Notes: generated by a model from the sequence alone, not told the origin. A DNA stretch of 7,733 nt from Alphaproteobacteria bacterium (GCA_016869695.1 VGDN01000052.1:1-7733), one strand, 5' to 3'. Shown: positions 1 through 5,393, numbered from the stretch's first letter. Numbers and translations: made by a program.

Positions 1-1032
1 GGACTTAGTGAAGAGCCCGACCTTGTGCTTTAGCGCCAAGATTCCGTAAGCATTGAAGGTTGTGTTAAATGAAAGCATCACCTTGTCCTGATCGAGATTG
101 TCTTCGGTAAATTTTTTGAGGTCAGCCAGCAACTCGCCGTCATGCGTTTTCATCCAGCCGGAATCAAAAATATTTTTATGAGCGGCGGAGTAATTCTTAA
201 TCTGACCAGCCACCTCCTTACTACCATATCCCTCCGCAGACTTCAGCGCCTCATGCAAATTACCAATTCCCCAAGAAAGTAAAAGTGAAACCATAGCTGC
301 GTTGTTGGCCTCGACCGCAAAATCTAGCGCATCCATCCCAGAATTAGTTTTTTGGTTACGCTCAATCCCCGCCTTGAGTAACGCAATCGTGACGTCACGA
401 AAATTTCCGACTACCGCGTAATGCAGCGCATTCATGCAGTGGTTAGCCTCGATGGTCTGCGCATTCTTGTTGGCGTTGATGCTAAGCATGTGCTGCAACA
501 CTTCCAACTTCCCAAATTCTGCCGCGATGACGAGAGGAGTAAGTCCAAAACCAGTCACCGTTTCCTTGTCAACGCCAGCATTAATTAAAGCTTCGACCAC
601 CCCCGCATGCCCGAATTGCGCGGCGTAGTGGATTGGTGTCCAGCGACGATTTTCGACAGAAGCCTGCGGATTAGTTTCCGCTCCCGCTTCAATTAAAGCA
701 TGCGCCACCAAAGCATCTCCGCTGTGCGCCGCAAAATGTAATGCCGTAAAAAGCCCACCATTTCTAGCGTTTACGACCTCCTGATTACGATCCAAAACCA
801 TCTGCAAAATCTTCACCACCGCTTCTTCGTTGCCGCATTTAGCCGCAAGATGCAAAATCGTGTCCTGCAAAAAACCGAACTTAGTTCCGAGCGCAGCACC
901 CTTTTGCTCATCCGGCAGCGCCTCGATTTCCGCTACCGCCGCATCAACCGCCGCCCCAGCCTCAACCATGTCTTGCTGGGTAAGTCTGGCAAATTTTTTG
1001 TCCGAGAATTTGTTTAAAATGTCCGTGTTCAT
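1..1032 (-). CDS. Ankyrin-repeat protein (C-terminus beyond the left edge)
   Basis: The minus strand is open from an ATG at 1032 to the window edge, giving 344 residues with no stop, so the C-terminus is missing. After an acidic, alanine-rich N-terminus (about 1-50) there are roughly six ankyrin repeats: about 57-91 (TILHLAAKCGNEEAV), 94-130 (TALHFAAHSGDALVA), 130-163 (TPIHYAAQFGHAGVVEALI), 164-198 (TPLVIAAEFGKLEV), 200-232 (NALHYAVVGNFRDV) and 233-260 (DALDFAVEANNAAMV). The visible part after residue 265 is not ankyrin-like and was not recognised. No signal peptide or membrane segment is visible. Ankyrin repeats bind proteins, and in intracellular bacteria such proteins are often effectors; that role is only an inference here. 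No clear Shine-Dalgarno precedes the ATG. The gene lies downstream of the ialB-like and frameshifted genes on the same strand. Confidence 0.9.
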   Translation of the reverse strand, partial: MNTDILNKFSDKKFARLTQQDMVEAGAAVDAAVAEIEALPDEQKGAALGTKFGFLQDTILHLAAKCGNEEAVVKILQMVLDRNQEVVNARNGGLFTALHFAAHSGDALVAHALIEAGAETNPQASVENRRWTPIHYAAQFGHAGVVEALINAGVDKETVTGFGLTPLVIAAEFGKLEVLQHMLSINANKNAQTIEANHCMNALHYAVVGNFRDVTIALLKAGIERNQKTNSGMDALDFAVEANNAAMVSLLLSWGIGNLHEALKSAEGYGSKEVAGQIKNYSAAHKNIFDSGWMKTHDGELLADLKKFTEDNLDQDKVMLSFNTTFNAYGILALKHKVGLFTKS

Positions 1033-1050
1033 GAATTTAGGATTTAGATT

Positions 1051-1081
1051 TACTGAGTACTGAGCACCGTGCACTGAGCAC
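1051..1081. repeat. Short-unit repeat spacer (ACTGAG-type)
   Basis: The spacer between the ankyrin gene and the upstream frameshifted gene is made of repeated short units: TACTGAGTAC, then TGAGCAC, then GTGCAC, then TGAGCAC again. It contains the small palindromes AGTACT and GTGCAC but no long stem and no T-run, so it is not an obvious terminator. The 10-mer TACTGAGTAC (1051-1060) is the reverse complement of GTACTCAGTA at 4564-4573, just before the atp terminator. The two spacers may therefore belong to one intergenic repeat family. Confidence 0.5.
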
Positions 1082-1086
1082 TAAAC

Positions 1087-1356
1087 CTAACCTCTTCCAT
1101 GCTGCCTTCCAGCCGCACGGTCCTTGGCTTCAATCATGCTCACCCAAAAGCCTTTGTTACCACGCTTGTTTAAGATTTGTGCCGATTGAATTAGGTAAGT
1201 CAGTTTCTGGCCAAGAATCATCGCTGTCCAGAATCCAATCGGTTTTACGAAATCTACAATCTCAACCTGACTAATTTCGTGTCGTGCCTCTTCTTGCTCT
1301 GCGGAGGGTACGATCTCGTAGCTACCACTTTTTTGCTTGCTCTTTTTTTTCCGCTT
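1087..1356 (-). pseudogene. Out-of-frame C-terminal half of the small membrane protein gene
   Basis: This minus-strand segment is open from 1356 to a TAG at 1087-1089 and reads like real protein (for example KPIGFWTAMILGQKLTYLI, then GNKGFWVSMIEAKDRAAGRQ). It lies in the +1 frame relative to the ORF that starts at 1558. Before the ATG inside TAMIL it has no plausible start of its own, and an in-frame TGA sits just upstream (1357-1359). Removing one A from the A8 run (1343-1350 on the plus strand) joins the two frames into one product of about 156 residues. The cause may be a sequencing error, a disabling mutation or slippage in the run. The family was not recognised. Confidence 0.6.
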
Positions 1357-1558
1357 TCACCTCCGAATGCGCCCGCGGAATTTCACGCTTCCGACGCAAT
1401 TCCTCTTCTTCTTTTTCATATTTCTTTCTAGCTTTTGGTGAGTTTTTTCTTAACTGCTTAGTAGCCTGATTAAGCGCGAATATGAAGGTGGCGCGCATCA
1501 CTAGGATCGTGCAGAAAATCGCTAAAAAAATTGCGAGAAAAATCAGGATGAACTTCAT
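1322..1558 (-). CDS. Small membrane-anchored coiled-coil protein (N-terminal part of a frameshifted gene)
   Basis: This 78-residue ORF begins with one hydrophobic helix (about residues 2-27, FILIFLAIFLAIFCTILVM), followed by a strongly charged, helix-forming stretch (about 36-75) rich in Lys, Glu and Arg. The layout suggests a single-pass inner-membrane protein with a cytoplasmic coiled coil. It stops at a TAG soon after an A8 run, while a protein-like continuation lies in the +1 frame down to 1087, so the gene is probably longer and frameshifted. The ATG at 1556-1558 overlaps the TGA of the repeat-borne ORF upstream (ATGA), a spacing typical of translational coupling. No clear Shine-Dalgarno is seen. 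I do not recognise the family. Confidence 0.55.
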   Translation of the reverse strand: MKFILIFLAIFLAIFCTILVMRATFIFALNQATKQLRKNSPKARKKYEKEEEELRRKREIPRAHSEVKAEKKEQAKKW

Positions 1559-1776
1559 CTGGACTCGTACAAAATCGCTTTTGCAAAGAAATTTCTAGGT
1601 TCTTTTCTGGCAAGAAAAGTAAGCCTATCAAGACAACTTGCTGCGCTAGTTGCAACTAGACAACTCATATGGCGAAGCCACAAATAAAAGATTCGAGTAC
1701 ATACGCGTACACCGCAGCCAGAAAAAACTGAAGAAATTTCAAAGCAAAAGTTAGGTTTTGTATGGACCCCTATCAT
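1555..1776 (-). CDS. Repeat-borne small ORF, copy A (73 aa)
   Basis: This possible gene fills the palindromic element. The ATG (1774-1776) comes one base after the ialB stop, and the TGA (1555-1557) overlaps the ATG of the next gene. The product contains NFCFEISSVFSGCG near its start and LARKEPRNFFAKAIL near its end, both also encoded by copy B at 3477-3641. The middle holds about 22 residues that copy B lacks, without loss of frame. The same frame is also open further upstream, to 1866, but that stretch only shadows ialB. Whether it is translated is unknown; the frame may be a by-product of a palindromic repeat. Confidence 0.35.
   Translation of the reverse strand: MIGVHTKPNFCFEISSVFSGCGVRVCTRIFYLWLRHMSCLVATSAASCLDRLTFLARKEPRNFFAKAILYESR
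1555..1776. repeat. Palindromic intergenic element, copy A
   Basis: The left arm (about 1559-1611) contains CTTTTGCAAAGAAATTTC and TTCTTTTCTGGC. The right arm (about 1717-1776) holds an imperfect reverse complement, GCCAGAAAAAACTGAAG followed by AAATTTCAAAGCAAAAG. The arms can fold into a long imperfect hairpin around a 105-base centre, which itself holds the perfect 14-base palindrome CTAGTTGCAACTAG at 1646-1659. Copy B (3477-3641) shares both arms and the words TAAGCCTAT and CACCGCA near the centre but is shorter. The element fills the whole gap between the ialB-like stop and the start at 1558. In size and shape it resembles Rickettsia palindromic elements, but I cannot assign it to a known family. 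Confidence 0.85.
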
Positions 1777-1777
1777 T

Positions 1778-2305
1778 TCATTTACAAATCTTCTTGAGAT
1801 CTGCATAGGCTTGCGAGAAGCCGATGAGGGAGTAGGTGTCGCTAGCAAGTTTGCCGTCCTTGGCAATGCCAGTCACCACCATATCAGTATTTTTTTGCAT
1901 CTCCTTGATGATGTTGATGTCGCTGCTTTTGTCGTGAGCCCAAGCGAAGGCTTGGTGTGGAAAAAGGTAGAATTTTTTAGAGCCAAAAGAGAGCTCGGCT
2001 TCAGAATTATTTTTGTAAAGAAAGCCGGAGGTGGTCGAGATTTCATCGGCATCATTCTTGATTCCGGTTACCAAGAAAAACGCCTCACCACGCTTATTAA
2101 AATTGCCACTGCTGCTGATGGGAGTAGATATGAGGTAACAAAGATTTCCTGTCCTAAACAAACTCCAATCTTGGAAGTTGCCAACTGAATTAAGGTTTTG
2201 CAGTTCCTGCGCAACTGCAGAGAGGTTTAAAAAACAAAAGAGAATGAAGAATCTCACACAACTTGACTTTGGATTGCTTGAAAAATACGTTGCCTCGTCC
2301 TTCAC
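1778..2305 (-). CDS. Invasion-associated locus B (IalB) family exported protein
   Basis: The product has 175 residues with an N-terminal hydrophobic segment (about 18-32, RFFILFCFLNLSAVA) that looks like a signal peptide, so it is probably periplasmic or outer-envelope. The mature part follows the IalB pattern: DWSLFRTGNLCYLIS (46-60), GNFNKRGEAFFLVTG (67-81), a conserved central stretch ending in FAWAHDKSSD (120-129), then an Asp-Thr-Tyr-Ser-Leu-Ile-Gly-Phe motif and a C-terminal Cys. Cys56 and Cys174 sit where the family's disulfide pair is expected. In Bartonella IalB is linked to erythrocyte invasion, but the family is widespread in alphaproteobacteria with unknown roles. The start is GTG at 2305, with AAGGG nearby; another GTG at 2257 would give a shorter, more typical signal peptide. 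It is divergent from atpB. Confidence 0.85.
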   Translation of the reverse strand: MKDEATYFSSNPKSSCVRFFILFCFLNLSAVAQELQNLNSVGNFQDWSLFRTGNLCYLISTPISSSGNFNKRGEAFFLVTGIKNDADEISTTSGFLYKNNSEAELSFGSKKFYLFPHQAFAWAHDKSSDINIIKEMQKNTDMVVTGIAKDGKLASDTYSLIGFSQAYADLKKICK

Positions 2306-2365
2306 GAGCCCTTGTCAGATAAGGCTTAACTTGGCGCCGCAAGCTTTCTAAAAATCACTTTCCAA

Positions 2366-3169
2366 ATGTCACACGAAATAATTTCTGAAGAAATTTCTGC
2401 GCTTGAAGAAACCGCAAAACACGAAGAGCCGCACGGGGAAAAACACAGCCCGCTCGCCCAATTTGAAGTTAAAAAAATCGTCGATTTGAAGATCGGCAAC
2501 ATCGATGTCAGCTTCACCAATTCAGCGCTTTACATGGTGATCGCCACCTTCCTCATCATCACCTTCATGATCACAACCACTCGTAAAAAACTCCTCATCC
2601 CTTCTCGTCTGCAAATAATCGCTGAAGGCGTTTACAACTTCGTTAACGACATGGTCATCTCCACTGTCGGCGAAGAAGGTCGCAGATTTTTTCCACTCAT
2701 TTTCAGCCTCTTCACCTTCATCTTACTTGCTAACTGCCTAGGCATGACACCTTACAGTTTCACGGCCACAAGCCAAGTTATTGTCACCTTCTGCTTGGCG
2801 ATGATCTCCTTCCTGAGCGTCACAATTTTTGCGATTTGGCGTAACGGATTCTTTGGCTTCCTACACATGTTCCTACCAAGTGGAGTGCCGATGTGGATGG
2901 CGCCAGCGATCTTCGCGATTGAACTCTTTTCATTCTTAATCCGCCCGATCACTCTCTCGGTTCGTCTCTTCGCCAATATGGTGGCGGGGCACGTATTGCT
3001 TAAGGTTGTAGCCGGCTTCATTATTTCACTCGGCGCGATTCTTGGCACGTTACCCTTCTTGTTTGACGTCGTGATGATCGGCTTCGAACTCTTTGTCGCC
3101 GTGCTACAAGCTTACATCTTCGCCATCCTCGTTTGCGCCTATTTTAGCGAAACGGTACGAGCTCACTAG
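2366..3169 (+). CDS. atpB: ATP synthase F0 subunit a
   Basis: This is the stator channel subunit of the F-type ATP synthase, which carries protons to and from the c-ring in the inner membrane. At 267 residues it has the normal family length. After a hydrophilic N-terminus with many His and Glu residues (1-48) come hydrophobic segments at about 55-71, 111-127, 137-157, 177-195 and two long ones at 203-228 and 232-258. The signature RPITLSVRLFANMVAGH places the essential arginine at R200. NCLGMTPYSFT (123-133) and the final ELFVAVLQAYIFAIL (241-255) are also typical. It opens the F0 cluster; the usual alphaproteobacterial atpI is absent upstream, where a divergent ialB-like gene lies instead. 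No clear Shine-Dalgarno precedes the ATG. Confidence 0.97.
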   Translation: MSHEIISEEISALEETAKHEEPHGEKHSPLAQFEVKKIVDLKIGNIDVSFTNSALYMVIATFLIITFMITTTRKKLLIPSRLQIIAEGVYNFVNDMVISTVGEEGRRFFPLIFSLFTFILLANCLGMTPYSFTATSQVIVTFCLAMISFLSVTIFAIWRNGFFGFLHMFLPSGVPMWMAPAIFAIELFSFLIRPITLSVRLFANMVAGHVLLKVVAGFIISLGAILGTLPFLFDVVMIGFELFVAVLQAYIFAILVCAYFSETVRAH

Positions 3170-3171
3170 TT

Positions 3172-3225
3172 TTTTGGCTTTGCTCATCGGCCAAAATTTT
3201 CCCAACCAATGGGGTTCTTGATGAG
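3172..3225 (+). promoter_or_regulatory. Possible RNA structure in the atpB-atpE spacer
   Basis: The 76-base spacer before atpE can fold in two overlapping ways. TTTTGGC (3172-3178) pairs with GCCAAAA (3190-3196), while CTCATC, inside that loop (3183-3188), can pair with GATGAG (3220-3225). This would form either alternative stems or a pseudoknot-like fold. The c subunit is needed in many copies per complex, so a structure that adjusts atpE translation or mRNA stability is plausible, but this rests on base pairing by eye only. Confidence 0.3.
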
Positions 3226-3245
3226 TAACTTAAACTTTAAAAATC

Positions 3246-3473
3246 ATGGAAATGGTCGCCCTTAAATTCATCGGTGTTGGTCTGTGCTCAATCGGCATGG
3301 CTGGCGCCGCTATTGCAATCGGCAATATCTTCGGCTCCTTCTTCAACAGCTTAGCGCGCAATCCATCTGCCGCACCGAAGATCGAGAAATACATCTACAT
3401 CGCAGTCGGTCTAGCCGAAGCGATGGGTATCTTCGCCGTACTTTTGGCGTTCTTGGTGGTGTTCTCATCCTAA
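3246..3473 (+). CDS. atpE: ATP synthase F0 subunit c (proton type)
   Basis: This 75-residue hairpin protein forms the rotating c-ring of the ATP synthase. Helix 1 (about 8-33) is rich in small residues (GMAGAAIAIGNIFG), the polar loop carries the conserved ARNP (37-40) that contacts the F1 stalk, and helix 2 (about 50-73) carries the ion-binding carboxylate E58 in VGLAEAMGIFAVLLAF. The residues after the glutamate are Ala-Met, not the Ser-Thr of sodium-binding rings, so proton use is expected. The first ATG is favoured because alphaproteobacterial c subunits usually begin Met-Glu-Met; a second ATG lies two codons further on. A palindromic repeat separates it from atpF'. Confidence 0.97.
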   Translation: MEMVALKFIGVGLCSIGMAGAAIAIGNIFGSFFNSLARNPSAAPKIEKYIYIAVGLAEAMGIFAVLLAFLVVFSS

Positions 3474-3476
3474 GAT

Positions 3477-3641
3477 TTACATGATTCGATTAGGCTTACG
3501 CAAAATCGCTTTTGCAAAGAAATTTCTAGGTTCTTTTCTGGCGAGGAGCATAAGCCTATTCAAACATAGGTGCGCACCGCAACCAGAAAAAACCGACGAA
3601 ATTTCAAAGCAAAAGTTAGATTTTGCATAAGTCCTAATCAT
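3477..3641. repeat. Palindromic intergenic element, copy B
   Basis: This element fills the gap between atpE and atpF'. Its left arm (about 3487-3540) and right arm (about 3584-3639) are imperfect reverse complements. The outermost part reads GATTAGGCTTACGCAAAATC on the left and, as reverse complement, GATTAGGACTTATGCAAAATC with one extra base on the right. The left arm matches copy A nearly base for base from AAAATCGCTTTTGC through TTCTTTTCTGGC, and the right arms also match. The centre (about 40 bases) is shorter than in copy A. In atp mRNA it would form a stable hairpin whose 3' edge touches the atpF' ATG, which could slow translation or mark a processing site. Confidence 0.85.
3477..3641 (-). 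CDS. Repeat-borne small ORF, copy B (54 aa)
   Basis: Antisense to the atp cluster, this ORF spans copy B from end to end. The ATG (3639-3641) overlaps the atpF' ATG through the palindrome CATG, and it stops at TAA (3477-3479), just past the atpE stop. The product shares NFCFEISSVFSGCG and LARKEPRNFFAKAIL with copy A. In these two blocks the differences from copy A are third-base changes that keep Ser, Ser, Gly and Leu, plus one Pro/Ser change just before the first block. Translation is unproven; the frame may have stayed open because the repeat is young. Confidence 0.3.
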   Translation of the reverse strand: MIRTYAKSNFCFEISSVFSGCGAHLCLNRLMLLARKEPRNFFAKAILRKPNRIM

Positions 3642-4071
3642 GCCTCAGTTCGACTTTACCACTTACAGCTCACAAATATTTTGGTTTTCCCTCTGCTTTT
3701 TAGCGCTCTACTGCGCCGCACATTTCGTGATCTTACCAAGAGTTCGTGAGATTCTTACGGCCAGAAAAAATGTCATCAAGTCAGACAAATCAGCCACGCA
3801 CACGTTAGAGAAAAAAATTACTAACTTACAAAATACAGCCGAACAACTTCGTCGTGAAGCAAGTGAACGCTACGAAAGCAGAATCGAAGAAACCTCTCGC
3901 CAAACCGCTAAACAAAAGGATAAAACCCTAGGTAACCTTAAAGAGAATCTTGACTCCACAATCACAAAAACTCGCCTTGAAATCAAATCATTCCTCGAGA
4001 AATCCGAAGCCAATGCTAACGCCGCAGCAGAAGCCCTATCTCAAAAAATTCAGTCAAAACTACTAAGCTAA
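3640..4071 (+). CDS. atpF': ATP synthase F0 subunit b'
   Basis: This is one of the two b-type peripheral-stalk subunits found together in alphaproteobacteria and photosynthetic bacteria. The start MPQFDFTTYSSQIFWFSLCF is characteristic of b'. One membrane helix (about 12-32) is followed by LPRVREILTARKNVI (32-46) and then a long charged helix (about 47-140) that would pair with subunit b in the cytoplasm and reach F1. The length, 143 residues, is slightly short for the family. The ATG sits at the very edge of palindromic element copy B, and no Shine-Dalgarno is visible. It ends one base before atpF, which suggests coupled translation. In some annotation it is called atpG or atpX. Confidence 0.93.
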   Translation: MPQFDFTTYSSQIFWFSLCFLALYCAAHFVILPRVREILTARKNVIKSDKSATHTLEKKITNLQNTAEQLRREASERYESRIEETSRQTAKQKDKTLGNLKENLDSTITKTRLEIKSFLEKSEANANAAAEALSQKIQSKLLS

Positions 4072-4072
4072 C

Positions 4073-4552
4073 ATGATACATTTCAACGAACATTTCTGGC
4101 TTGCCATCGCTTTTTTCTGCTTTCTTGGCCTAAGCGTTAAGTTCGTTTGGCCTTTACTACGTAAGGCTTTAGACGGCAGCATCAGAAAAATTGCTGAAGA
4201 TATTTTGGCTGCAAAAGAAGCGCGCCAAGAAGCAGAAGCAATGCTTAGGAAAGCAGAAAAGATCTGTAGCGAAGCCTCTGCATTCGCTGACAAAATCTTG
4301 AAAGATGCTGACGCTGAAATCGCTAAAATGGTCGCGGAAGCGCAAAAAGATCTAGAGGAAGAAGTGGTTAAAAGAAAGGCCTCCGCGCTTTCTCTAATCA
4401 AGATCGAAGAGGAAAATGCAATCCGTGAACTGAAGGTAAAAATCATCAACTCGTCACTCGGAAAACTAGCCAAGGAATTAAAGTTAACCGAGCAGGATCG
4501 GGACAAATTGGCTGACAAAGCTCTCACTAATTTTGGAAAAACGATTCACTAA
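4073..4552 (+). CDS. atpF: ATP synthase F0 subunit b
   Basis: This is the second peripheral-stalk subunit, 159 residues long. A single N-terminal membrane helix (about 7-27, HFWLAIAFFCFLGLSVKFV) is followed by WPLLRKALDGSIRKIAED, the usual b-subunit junction, and a long coiled coil (about 40-140) rich in Ala, Glu and Lys. It would form a heterodimer with b' and connect subunit a with F1 delta and alpha. Its ATG follows the atpF' TAA after one base. No F1 genes (atpH, A, G, D, C) follow, so the F0 and F1 operons are split, as in many alphaproteobacteria. A strong terminator lies just downstream. Confidence 0.95.
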   Translation: MIHFNEHFWLAIAFFCFLGLSVKFVWPLLRKALDGSIRKIAEDILAAKEARQEAEAMLRKAEKICSEASAFADKILKDADAEIAKMVAEAQKDLEEEVVKRKASALSLIKIEEENAIRELKVKIINSSLGKLAKELKLTEQDRDKLADKALTNFGKTIH

Positions 4553-4571
4553 AAATTTAGTTGGTACTCAG

Positions 4572-4652
4572 TAGTCGGTAGTCGGTAGTTCGATGATTAT
4601 TTTTTCATCAAATGACTACTGACTACTGACTATCAACTACCGACTATTTTTT
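4572..4652 (+). terminator. Intrinsic terminator after the atp cluster
   Basis: TAGTCGGTAGT (4572-4582) pairs perfectly with ACTACCGACTA (4636-4646), and TAGT (4586-4589) extends it with ACTA (4629-4632) across a short, partly paired internal loop. Six T residues (4647-4652) follow directly. A small inner hairpin, GATGA with TCATC (4592-4609), fits inside. The arms are built of repeated TAGTCGG/TAGTCAG-type units. The T-run overlaps the first two bases of the truA TTG start. Confidence 0.75.
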
Positions 4653-5391
4653 GCGCTACAAACTCACCCTCGAATATGATGGCACCTGTTATTGCGGGAT
4701 GCAGAAGCAACTCAGCATTCCCCAAAAATCCGTTGAAGAAGTTCTAGAAAAAGCAATCCACTCCCTCTCCGGCGAGCAAGTAAAAATTTACGCCTCTGGC
4801 CGTACCGACGCAGGTGTACATGCACTTGGGCAAGTAGTTCATTTTGACCTTGGCAAAAAATTTAACGACTACCAACTAACATCCGGACTAAACAACTACC
4901 TACGCGAAGAGGCTGTTTCTGTACTTTCATGCGAGTTAGTAGACGAGAATTTTCACGCACGATTCAGCGCCAAAACGCGTCACTACCGCTACCGCATCAT
5001 CAACCGCCGCGCTCCGCTGGTGCTTACAAAAAATCACGCTTGGCACGTTTCAAGAAAACTGGATGTCGAAGCGATGCGGCAAGCGACACAGCACCTAATT
5101 GGATCGCATAACTTCTCCTCTTTTCGTGACGCACAATGTCAGGCAAAATCACCGGTTCGAACTCTCGACAAAATTGCAATCACCCAACGGGACGACGAAC
5201 TACACTTCGAATTCAGCGCCAAATCTTTTTTACACCACATGGTGCGCAACATCATGGGAACGCTGGTCTACGTAGGACTTGGTAAAATCTCCGCCGCGCA
5301 AGTAAAAGAAATTTTAGAAGCACATGACCGCACCAAATCAGGCCCAAATGCTCCCGCTTACGGACTCTACTTCCTTCAAACACACTACTAA
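4651..5391 (+). CDS. truA: tRNA pseudouridine(38-40) synthase TruA
   Basis: The enzyme isomerises uridines 38-40 in the tRNA anticodon arm. At 246 residues it has the normal length. The N-terminus LTLEYDGTCYCGMQKQ (5-20) aligns with the conserved EYDG-x-x-F/Y-x-GWQ-x-Q block, although the usual Trp is Met17. The catalytic aspartate is D53 in SGRTDAGVHALGQVVHF (49-65). FHARFSAKTRHYRYRI (101-116), FLHHMVRNIMGTLVYVGLGK (193-212) and the C-terminal APAYGLYF (234-241) are further family motifs. The start must be TTG: the upstream frame has a TGA at 4627-4629 and no other start lies closer, while a later ATG would remove the conserved block. There is no room for a normal ribosome-binding site, because the terminator T-run lies at the start codon. 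Confidence 0.95.
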   Translation: MRYKLTLEYDGTCYCGMQKQLSIPQKSVEEVLEKAIHSLSGEQVKIYASGRTDAGVHALGQVVHFDLGKKFNDYQLTSGLNNYLREEAVSVLSCELVDENFHARFSAKTRHYRYRIINRRAPLVLTKNHAWHVSRKLDVEAMRQATQHLIGSHNFSSFRDAQCQAKSPVRTLDKIAITQRDDELHFEFSAKSFLHHMVRNIMGTLVYVGLGKISAAQVKEILEAHDRTKSGPNAPAYGLYFLQTHY

Positions 5392-5393
5392 CC

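Noticed and set aside
434..1063. Small plus-strand ORFs at 434-628 and 830-1063
   Set aside because: They are shadows of the ankyrin-repeat gene on the opposite strand.
1322..1356. A AAA AAG slippery heptamer (1329-1335) as a programmed -1 frameshift site
   Set aside because: The heptamer is present, but the -1 frame after it is not protein-like and soon stops. The protein-like continuation is in the +1 frame, which this motif does not reach.
1778..1866. Upstream extension of the copy A ORF to 1866
   Set aside because: The frame stays open, but this part lies entirely inside ialB in another frame, and copy B supports the start at the element tip.
1811..2188. 125-codon plus-strand ORF
   Set aside because: It is antisense to the ialB-like gene, which has a signal peptide and clear family motifs; the plus-strand product shows no recognisable features.
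2306..2365. Divergent promoters between ialB and atpB
   Set aside because: TTGTCA and TTGGCG resemble -35 boxes, but neither has a good -10 at proper spacing, so no promoter is called.
3246..3473. Sodium-binding c-ring
   Set aside because: The glutamate of helix 2 is followed by Ala-Met and lacks the Ser-Thr and Tyr ligands of sodium-type rings.
4063..4527. 154-codon minus-strand ORF
   Set aside because: It is antisense to atpF and has the Ser/Ala/Phe composition expected from the complement of a coiled-coil gene.
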